Positions 1-5,643 of a stretch of DNA of 5,643 nt are shown one piece after another. Position numbers and translations under genes: made by a program. Position 1 is the stretch's first letter; each line of letters starts with the position of its first letter. A model generated the notes under the pieces. That model was not told the origin of the DNA. It was given only the letters and a program-made list of their open reading frames with translations, and did no database searches. This DNA comes from Flavobacteriales bacterium. Lineage in GTDB: Bacteria; Bacteroidota; Bacteroidia; Flavobacteriales_E; Vicingaceae. The stretch is taken from NCBI GenBank assembly GCA_020635825.1, contig JACJZA010000038.1, forward strand, positions 1 through 5,643. Reading direction: 5' to 3'.

Positions 1-50
1 AAGATGAAGAAGTTGAATTAGGAACAACTCAACGAAGACGCTTTATTAGA

Positions 51-2000
51 ATGAATAAAACTAAATTCACCTCAGAGTGGGAAAAGATGAAATGTGCTCT
101 TTCTCCCCAAAGAGTTGAATATTGGTTTGGCTTTCCAGTTATAGGAAGAAAAGGACAAATCACCTATCTAGCATTACAAAATATTTACGAATCATTCTCA
201 CCAGAGTTTTCATTTTCTATACATAAACTCATTTCTGAAAATACTTTGAAAAGAGCAATACCTAGAGTTACGGAATACAATAGGTTTTTTGATTATTTAG
301 TGAAAAATAAAGAAATTTATAACGAAAAAACATTTCAAGATCCCCGTAAGATAGATGAGCTATTTAAAAACTATTGCCGTGATTATTTCCTTAAAGAACT
401 AATAGAAAGAAAACGTAACAAAAACACAGTAATCTCTGAATGGAACATCTTTTCTAATTATATTACCGATACATTTATCAGCTCATCCGCATGGGTTAAG
501 CCTATATCAGGACAACTGCCTCACATAGTTAACGAAGGAAGTAACGCTAAAGAAACTAATATAAGAGAAGATGAAGAAGGAATTGAAGTAAAAAGAAAAC
601 TACTTACAGATGTTCCAATTCAAATAACCGATGAGCAAGCTATAAAGCTATTGTTTTACGATATTTCTACAGATCTAAACACTATCGAGTCCTGGGCAGT
701 ATCCCAATCCCAGAATCTATATCAGCGTCATATTCAGGGTAAAAAATTAGCTCTTAAAGGAAAGTCATTTACAAAAATAAAAAAAGAATTTGGAAATGTA
801 GCCCCAAAAGATGATGAGTTAATTTGTCACCTAGCAGCAACTTTTAAAGAGAGAGGTCATGTTAAAGGCTTCGACTTCAGATTTCAACAAAGAATGAATG
901 TTGCAGATGTAATGTTCCAATTGGGCCTCCCCCAGAATAGTAATGATTTATTTCCATATAAGGTCTTACTTACAATCGAGCACCCTGAAATCACTCCTGG
1001 TTATTTAAAAGACTTAGAGCTATACGATAAAAGTGGAAATCTTGCAGGTTTTGTCCTAATTGATGGGGTGTACTGGCTTACTGGTTATAAAGATAGAAAA
1101 ACACCAAACCATTCAGAACAACCAATAAAATTATCAGAAAAAACAGCTCAATTAGTGAAAGAGATAATTTCAATAACAGAGCCAATCAGAAAAGCCCTTA
1201 AATATGAGAATAATGATCTTTGGCGTTACCTTTTCATAAATTATAGTAAAAGCCCCAAAAAAAAGATTAAGTCTACAAATATATCCTTCCACAGAAGTCA
1301 AAGGGATAATCAAGTATCATCTTACATTAAATTTAGAAATGAATTAAAAGAATTTACAAATAAGCGAGGAGAGGAACTAGATCGCTTTATTTGGCGAATA
1401 TCCTTAAATACAATAAGAGCATCATCAGCTGTTATAGTATACCTTGATACGCAAAGTATTCAGGAAATGTCAAAAGCACTTGGTCATACAAATGTAACTA
1501 AAGATAGATTAAAAGAATATTTACCTGAACCTATTTTGGCATTTTTTCAATCTCGTTGGGTCCGTATTTTCCAAAAAGCTATAATTTGTGAAGCAATGAA
1601 AGATAGTGAATATATTCTTCAAGCCACAAAATTTGAAAAAATGGAAGATTTACATCAATTCTTAACTAACCATGCATTAAAAGACATACCTAAACATGTG
1701 ATGAATGATAATATTGATGATAGAGAAAAATATTCGTCAAGTTCAAAAAATGAATCATATGTATATTTCTCGGTAGATAAAGGTATATTAATTTCTCTAA
1801 TGTCATTAGAAAGAGCCGTAAAATCTCCATCAAAAAATAAAAATATCAGTGGATATGCAAAGTATTGGTGTAAAGTATCTGAACTGATAACAAAAGAAAT
1901 TGAACGTAGTAATGACCGAAATTTAAAATCTAAACTTGAAGCTGCCAAACCACATATTAATCCTCAAGCTATGGAAAACCTAATTTATGCAACTACCTAA
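51..2000 (+). CDS. Large tyrosine-recombinase-like protein with a decayed active site (possibly 5'-incomplete)
   Basis: The protein is at least 649 aa and looks like a tyrosine recombinase/phage integrase relative, identified by its C-terminal signature. Seen, counting from the ATG at 51: NTIR (453-456) followed by ASSA, then SKALGHT (474-480, H479) and EYL (Y490), which match the HxxR, LGH and Tyr boxes. The first box is decayed: the stretch matching TGxRxxEL is around TPGYLKDLEL (315-324) and has no Arg, and the HxxR His is Asn453. Tyr490 lies 11 residues after H479 instead of the usual 9. A Lys-rich hairpin (GYKDRK) follows the first box. Residues 1 to about 300 and 496-649 show no motif I recognise. 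The start is uncertain: no Shine-Dalgarno precedes 51 and the frame is open, with A/T-rich third positions, back to base 3. The gene overlaps the next one by 14 nt, so the two are probably coupled. I infer a non-catalytic or weakly catalytic partner of the downstream recombinases. The fold call is fairly safe; the role is a guess. Confidence 0.75.
   Translation: MNKTKFTSEWEKMKCALSPQRVEYWFGFPVIGRKGQITYLALQNIYESFSPEFSFSIHKLISENTLKRAIPRVTEYNRFFDYLVKNKEIYNEKTFQDPRKIDELFKNYCRDYFLKELIERKRNKNTVISEWNIFSNYITDTFISSSAWVKPISGQLPHIVNEGSNAKETNIREDEEGIEVKRKLLTDVPIQITDEQAIKLLFYDISTDLNTIESWAVSQSQNLYQRHIQGKKLALKGKSFTKIKKEFGNVAPKDDELICHLAATFKERGHVKGFDFRFQQRMNVADVMFQLGLPQNSNDLFPYKVLLTIEHPEITPGYLKDLELYDKSGNLAGFVLIDGVYWLTGYKDRKTPNHSEQPIKLSEKTAQLVKEIISITEPIRKALKYENNDLWRYLFINYSKSPKKKIKSTNISFHRSQRDNQVSSYIKFRNELKEFTNKRGEELDRFIWRISLNTIRASSAVIVYLDTQSIQEMSKALGHTNVTKDRLKEYLPEPILAFFQSRWVRIFQKAIICEAMKDSEYILQATKFEKMEDLHQFLTNHALKDIPKHVMNDNIDDREKYSSSSKNESYVYFSVDKGILISLMSLERAVKSPSKNKNISGYAKYWCKVSELITKEIERSNDRNLKSKLEAAKPHINPQAMENLIYATT
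1259..1265 (+). other. Possible -1 ribosomal frameshift heptamer (A AAA AAG)
   Basis: Within a run of eight A's followed by G (1257-1265), the zero frame reads AAA AAG at 1260-1265, preceded by A. This is the slippery heptamer used in E. coli dnaX and several insertion sequences. A -1 slip would add GAT and then stop at TAA (1268-1270), giving a product of about 406 residues that lacks the HxxR, GH and Tyr boxes. No upstream Shine-Dalgarno stimulator is visible. The only downstream stem is weak and rather far away (1282-1288 with 1302-1308). Lys-rich AT-rich genes often contain this heptamer by chance, so confidence is low. Confidence 0.2.
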
Positions 2001-4113
2001 TGAGCTTGATTTTCTTAAAGAAATAATAAGTACTGATTATGAAAATCAATTTAAAAAAGCAGATTGGTTAAAATCACCATTTACATCAAATAATTGGATA
2101 TATAATTTTGGTTTCAAAAAAGATAAAGAGCTAAATTGGGACATACCTTTATATGATGGTTCAAAACTTATAGATGAAGAAAATCGTTTATTACTAACAA
2201 GCCTGAAACATTGGCTAATTGTTTCTACAAATAGAAATATATTATCTCCTGTAGCAAGTAATCAATTAAATCCAGCTATAGCAACCATGAGTAGAGATTT
2301 CAGGTGCGTTCTACATCTCATTGATTATTTTTTATTAAATGGGCATCAATATAAACTAAAAGAATTTGCTCTTGGTGCCATTACACAGGATGATCTAATT
2401 GCTTTATTAGATAAATTATATTCAAATAACGAATCTAATGAAAGTCTTTATGAATGGTCATCTCGCACATCAAAACATTTGCTAGATTTACTATATAATA
2501 CCGATAAAGACGAAATTAACAACCTTATCAAACGTTACCCATCAATATTAAAAATCGATCCTGATGAATTAAGTGAATGTTCTCTAAACTTATCTGAAGA
2601 TAAAATTATTCACATCAGAGCAGCTATACTAATAAATAATCTAGGGAAATGTAAAAAAGGTTCTTCTAAAAAAGGTAACTTTGGAGGTGTTTGGGGTATA
2701 AACACAACCAAAATAGCTAAAGAAATATACAAAAATACCCTTTACAAAAAAAATGTACTCAAATCAAACTTCCCATCATTAAACATAAATTTTGAAGATG
2801 CTCCCCTTATAGACAGAGAATATGATGGAGTTAAGGTTACAAGTAAAGAGACAGAGCTTCTTTCCTGGAATAATTTACAAGAATATAGACGTGGATTAGA
2901 GAAATTACAAGTCTTAAATATCATAAACTTACCAGCACCTACACAAGATGAACTCGATTTTCTAAAAACATATTATCCAGAAATCCCCCCAAAAAAAGGA
3001 AGATTTAAAACCGTACCTTATGACCTTATCTTAAAAGCAATAAAAGATGCGATTGAGTTTCATTTAAAGTATGGTGACTTATTAATTAACACTTGGTGTA
3101 AATTAATTGAATATTCAATACAAAGACAAATACCATTAACTAGTATAACAAGTAAAGAATTATTAAAAATTATCCCTAAAGAATTACAAAAGATCGGAGT
3201 ATCACGTATTGGAATAACTTGCCAAATCGAAGGCGAAGGTAAGCATCTACGAAAAGGTGCGAATACAAAAGATTATTATCGTATGTTACGAAGTAATCAG
3301 GGGTTAATTGAACTAATCCATGTATATTATGGTGCTGTGAAAATTATAGTCGGTGCATTAACAGCAAGACGTGATGGTGAGTTACTAGATATAGTTGCTA
3401 ATAAGTGCTTAGACAATACAGAACAATGGCTTATTTTTGAAAAAAGAAAATCATCTAAAAATATTTTCGGTGCACGCAATACAGAAGCAAGGCCTATTGA
3501 TTCTTTAGCTGTTGATATGATCAAAAACCTCATAATATTGCAAGAAAAACATATTGAATCCGGCTTACTTGAAAACTACATAAATATATTTAGCCCTCCA
3601 CAACTAACAGCTTCAGGACATTTTAATATTAGTAGACGATGTTCTGATTTTTATGTTGATTTATTTTGTGATTATTTCCAAACAGATCTTAATGAGAATG
3701 GTGAAAGATATTACTTAAGACAGCATCAACTAAGAAGATTCTTTGCATTGCTCTTTTTCCATTCAAGCCAAGTTGGGGGGATTGAAACACTTCAGTGGAT
3801 GCTTGGGCATACAGACCCTGAGCATATATGGAATTATATTACCGAAACTGTTCAAGGGTCAGTTCTTCGTGGAGCTAAAGCTCAATACGTCGCAGAATCA
3901 CTAGTTGAAGGAGCTAAAGAATATAATAACCTAGCCGATTTTGTTTATAATAGATTCAACACAAAAGAATTTTCAGTTATAGATGTGAATGAATTAGAAG
4001 AATATATAGAAGAGCTTATTAAAGAAGGAAAAGCAATCATAGAGCCAGAATTTTTTGTAGATGGAAAAGAACGAAAAATGCGTATCATAACTAAGATAAC
4101 GGAAAGCCACTAA
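1987..4113 (+). CDS. Tyrosine recombinase (integrase), 708 aa, catalytic residues apparently complete
   Basis: This is a site-specific tyrosine recombinase expected to cut and rejoin DNA through a covalent 3'-phosphotyrosine intermediate, without ATP. Seen: the Arg-I box TARRDGEL (459-466, catalytic R462); a beta-hairpin Lys in FEKRKSS (K486 or K488), followed by RPID as in the usual R-x-P stretch; HQLR (H580, R583); and MLGHTDPEHIWNYI (605-618), with H608 and nucleophile Y617 at the canonical 9-residue spacing. A probable helical core-binding domain lies at about 345-430, and a Lys/Glu-rich tail follows from about 626. Residues 1-340 form a long extra N-terminal region with no recognised motif; simple phage integrases are usually 300-400 aa in total. 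The ATG at 1987 is the only Met near the 5' end, with a weak GGA 11 nt upstream. It overlaps the preceding gene by 14 nt and the next by 1 nt (TAATG). This is probably the main catalytic subunit of the module. No closer family name is assigned. Confidence 0.93.
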   Translation: MQLPNELDFLKEIISTDYENQFKKADWLKSPFTSNNWIYNFGFKKDKELNWDIPLYDGSKLIDEENRLLLTSLKHWLIVSTNRNILSPVASNQLNPAIATMSRDFRCVLHLIDYFLLNGHQYKLKEFALGAITQDDLIALLDKLYSNNESNESLYEWSSRTSKHLLDLLYNTDKDEINNLIKRYPSILKIDPDELSECSLNLSEDKIIHIRAAILINNLGKCKKGSSKKGNFGGVWGINTTKIAKEIYKNTLYKKNVLKSNFPSLNINFEDAPLIDREYDGVKVTSKETELLSWNNLQEYRRGLEKLQVLNIINLPAPTQDELDFLKTYYPEIPPKKGRFKTVPYDLILKAIKDAIEFHLKYGDLLINTWCKLIEYSIQRQIPLTSITSKELLKIIPKELQKIGVSRIGITCQIEGEGKHLRKGANTKDYYRMLRSNQGLIELIHVYYGAVKIIVGALTARRDGELLDIVANKCLDNTEQWLIFEKRKSSKNIFGARNTEARPIDSLAVDMIKNLIILQEKHIESGLLENYINIFSPPQLTASGHFNISRRCSDFYVDLFCDYFQTDLNENGERYYLRQHQLRRFFALLFFHSSQVGGIETLQWMLGHTDPEHIWNYITETVQGSVLRGAKAQYVAESLVEGAKEYNNLADFVYNRFNTKEFSVIDVNELEEYIEELIKEGKAIIEPEFFVDGKERKMRIITKITESH
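4101..4106 (+). promoter_or_regulatory. Ribosome binding site for the small protein gene
   Basis: GGAAAG lies 6 nt before the ATG at 4113, inside the last codons of the upstream recombinase gene. It supports 4113 as the start and is the best Shine-Dalgarno-like site in the window. The starts at 51, 1987 and 4726 have weak or no such sequence. Confidence 0.55.
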
Positions 4114-4733
4114 TGAACAAAAAAACAAACAATTTGAAAATAACATATGAAGATTCAGCAAATGCCCTATATAAATTATTAAACAATGCAATAGATAAAC
4201 CTATTCTATTTGTTGATGACTTAAAATTTAAAACTGCATTACAAAGTCAAGGAGGTATAGCCGAGCTAGAAGGTGAATGGAAATATGATGATCAATCAAT
4301 AGTAAAAGGTAAAATCTCATTAAATACTTTAAAAAAATATTCAATAAATTTATTTAGCTATAACTTAGATGATGGGTGGGATATTATTAATAATCTAAGA
4401 ATTTGTGCAAAAGATAAAATTGAAAAAGAAATAAATAAAGAAAAGAAACCAACAAAGAGGACTAAAACAGGTCTACAAGTACTTCTAGAAGAAAATGAAG
4501 ACTCATTAAAAAAACATAAATCCGTAAACTTTATATTACTACAGGCTCTTTCTAGTGCAATGCAGACTATACAAAACATTTCAGAAACATCTAATAAAGA
4601 CCTAAGATTAGAACGAGCTCAAGTTGGTCTAGAGAGAATTAGAGCCATAGTTTCTCTCAACCAACCACCTTTTAATAAAATCAGAACAAATACTAATGTT
4701 GTAAGTATTTCTGGTAATAAATCTGATGATTAA
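4113..4733 (+). CDS. Small charged helical protein of unknown function in a recombinase operon
   Basis: I do not recognise this 206-aa protein. Its reality is supported by its tight fit in the operon: the ATG at 4113 overlaps the upstream stop by 1 nt, with GGAAAG 6 nt before it, and its own stop overlaps the next start by 8 nt. Residues 1-65 are a mixed, soluble segment. At 69-76 is SLNTLKKY, which could belong to a short DNA-binding helix. From about 88 to 185 the sequence looks almost wholly helical: a basic patch (Lys/Arg-rich, 100-118), then LLEENEDSLKKHK and a Leu/Ala/Gln-rich stretch, suggesting a coiled coil or oligomerisation helix. The tail (from about 190) is Asn/Ser-rich and probably disordered. 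There is no signal peptide or membrane segment. Its position between two recombinase genes recalls small accessory proteins of transposition modules such as TnpC of Tn554, but I see no sequence similarity to support that. A role as architectural or directionality factor is inference from context only. Confidence 0.8.
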   Translation: MNKKTNNLKITYEDSANALYKLLNNAIDKPILFVDDLKFKTALQSQGGIAELEGEWKYDDQSIVKGKISLNTLKKYSINLFSYNLDDGWDIINNLRICAKDKIEKEINKEKKPTKRTKTGLQVLLEENEDSLKKHKSVNFILLQALSSAMQTIQNISETSNKDLRLERAQVGLERIRAIVSLNQPPFNKIRTNTNVVSISGNKSDD

Positions 4734-5643
4734 TAATAAAAGAAAACTCCACGTTCCTTTGCAAAACTTAGTTTTGCTTAAAACTAGGTCCCAAGGAAAA
4801 ACAACGACACGAGATGCTTCAAATCTTTCACATATAACATTTCCAGATAATACACCATGTATGATTGCAAATCTCTACATACTTACATTATTAGATCGTA
4901 AAGGTAAAGGAAACCGCCCCTTATCTCGTCGTGGACGTTATGGTGGAACAATTGGTGATATTGCTGGGAAAATAGCTCAATTAATACGTTTCTGTTACTT
5001 TAGAAATATATCTTTTCAGCAGATGAATGATAACTTATTTACAGAATTCATTTCTGAATTAAGGAAGGAAAAAGATCCTAGGAGAAAAATCCATAAAAGG
5101 AAAAATGAAAATACTATAGCTAAAACAGGTCGAGCTTGCTTAGATTTCCTAGATTATATAGGTCACTTCTATGGTGATAAAAATTTTGTTGGTAAAGATG
5201 GTATAATATTTGGTGAAAAGAAAACACGAATTCATCCAGGACAAAAATATCCAACAACATTTTGGGACCATCATTCATTTTTTGGTTCTGGAAGGAGAGT
5301 AACTAGAAAACCAATATCACATCATAATATAGCAAAACTTTATGCGGCAATTCATGAAATGGGCACATCCAAGTTTGTTGCTCGTAGACGAGAAATACAA
5401 ATAAATATCTTAGAGAATACAGGAGCTCGCCGAGGTGAAATAGCCCACATTAGAGTTCAGGATGTAAAAGCAGCTGCAGCTATGGATGAACCGATGCTAC
5501 GACTTATTACGCTGAAAAATGATACTATTGAAAGAGAGATTCCAGTTAGCCGAATGTTTATAAATGACTTACTAAAATATATCAGAATAGATAGAAAAAA
5601 AATTATAAATAATCTAAAAGTGAGTGAAGATAAAGGTTGGTTA
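4726..5643 (+). CDS. Third tyrosine recombinase, 3'-truncated by the window edge (first 306 aa)
   Basis: The frame is open from the ATG at 4726 to the last base with no stop, so the C-terminus is missing. Seen: a basic N-terminal segment (1-72, with RRGRYGG at 68-74); a helical stretch (about 75-150, including AQLIRFCYF) that fits a SAM-like core-binding domain; a His/Arg-rich linker (about 175-200, with WDHHSFF); and the start of a catalytic domain. The Arg-I box is TGARRGEI (232-239, catalytic R235). The hairpin Lys is K264 in ITLKND, followed by EREIPV. The HxxR, GH and Tyr boxes would lie downstream of the window. The start is chosen because it overlaps the preceding stop by 8 nt (ATGATTAA) and residues 10-60 already look coding. 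No Shine-Dalgarno is evident, so initiation probably depends on translational coupling with the upstream gene. Its N-terminus is short, as in ordinary integrases and unlike the two large recombinases upstream. Completeness of the active site cannot be judged here. Confidence 0.9.
   Translation, partial: MINNKRKLHVPLQNLVLLKTRSQGKTTTRDASNLSHITFPDNTPCMIANLYILTLLDRKGKGNRPLSRRGRYGGTIGDIAGKIAQLIRFCYFRNISFQQMNDNLFTEFISELRKEKDPRRKIHKRKNENTIAKTGRACLDFLDYIGHFYGDKNFVGKDGIIFGEKKTRIHPGQKYPTTFWDHHSFFGSGRRVTRKPISHHNIAKLYAAIHEMGTSKFVARRREIQINILENTGARRGEIAHIRVQDVKAAAAMDEPMLRLITLKNDTIEREIPVSRMFINDLLKYIRIDRKKIINNLKVSEDKGWL
4754..4798 (+). repeat. Nested inverted repeats at the 5' end of the third recombinase gene
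   Basis: Outer arms TTCCTT (4754-4759) and AAGGAA (4793-4798) are exact complements. Inside them are two alternative hairpins that share bases. One is GCAAAAC-TTA-GTTTTGC (4761-4777), a perfect 7-bp stem with a 3-nt loop. The other is ACTTAGTTTT-GCTT-AAAACTAGGT (4766-4789), a 10-bp stem with one G-T(U) pair and a 4-nt loop. The arms also give an imperfect direct repeat, AAAACTTAG / AAAACTAGG (4763-4771 and 4780-4788). All of this lies in codons about 10-25 of the gene. It could be an mRNA structure affecting translation, or a recombinase or regulator binding site. No function is shown by the sequence alone, and such symmetry can arise by chance in AT-rich coding DNA. Confidence 0.5.

Noticed and set aside
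1..21. A frame ending in TAG at 19-21 that could be the tail of an upstream gene.
   Set aside because: It has only six codons in view, and their third positions are mostly G, unlike the other genes here. The competing frame that continues into the first gene looks more coding-like.
1655..1948. Open frames on the minus strand (also 2742-2924, 3327-3533, 3994-4191 and 4358-4579).
   Set aside because: All lie wholly or mostly opposite well-supported coding sequence, have no ribosome binding site context, and encode low-complexity Phe/Ser/Leu-rich products typical of antisense shadows in AT-rich DNA.
2000..2026. An alternative ATG at 2000, overlapping the first gene's stop as TAATG.
   Set aside because: It opens a frame of only eight codons before a stop and does not lead into the 708-aa protein.
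2985..3008. A C6A7 tract in the 708-aa recombinase gene as a frameshift or phase-variation site. A -1 slip at AAA AAA would stop at 3006-3008, giving a 340-aa fragment.
   Set aside because: The frame is intact through the tract, A AAA AAA followed by G is a common chance occurrence in Lys-rich genes, and no stimulating structure was seen.
51..4733. Assigning gmtY/gmtZ/gmtX or tnpA/tnpB/tnpC to the genes.
   Set aside because: The gene organisation is similar in spirit, but the small protein shows no motif I can tie to GmtX or TnpC, there is an extra recombinase, and the first recombinase is decayed. Symbols would be guesses.
4761..4789. A transcription terminator after the small protein gene.
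   Set aside because: The hairpins are AT-rich, have no following run of T's, and lie inside the open frame of the next gene.

Overview
The window is a dense, AT-rich (by eye about one-third G+C), single-strand run of four overlapping genes. All are on the + strand, and there is no intergenic stretch of any size. Three of the four encode tyrosine-recombinase-type (phage integrase fold) proteins. The fourth is a small, charged, helical protein I do not recognise. Nothing in the sequence fixes the host. The low G+C and A/T-ending codons only say it is an AT-rich bacterium or an AT-rich mobile element. There are no tRNA, rRNA, CRISPR or cargo genes, so the window looks like the interior of the recombination module of an integrative element.

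Layout: (1) 51-2000 is a large recombinase-fold protein of at least 649 aa with a decayed active site. Its frame is open to the left window edge, so its true start may lie outside. (2) 1987-4113 is a 708-aa tyrosine recombinase with an apparently intact catalytic set: R462, a Lys at 486 or 488, H580, R583, H608 and Y617. (3) 4113-4733 is a 206-aa basic/helical protein of unknown function. (4) 4726-5643 is the first 306 residues of a third recombinase. It contains the Arg-I box (R235) and the beta-hairpin Lys (K264); the rest runs off the right edge.

The genes overlap by 14, 1 and 8 nt, which implies one transcript and translational coupling, so the proteins are probably made together and act together. 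The arrangement (several divergent tyrosine recombinases plus a small accessory protein) resembles multi-recombinase modules such as Tn554 TnpA/TnpB/TnpC, recombinase-in-trio elements and the gamma-mobile-trio islands. I cannot match the individual proteins to any of those with confidence. A reasonable inference is that the intact recombinases do the strand exchange, while the decayed one and the small protein have structural, DNA-binding or regulatory roles.

At the nucleotide level there are two mutually exclusive hairpins nested in a larger inverted repeat just inside the fourth gene (4754-4798). There is also an in-frame A AAA AAG heptamer in the first gene (1259-1265), where a -1 shift would end translation one codon later.
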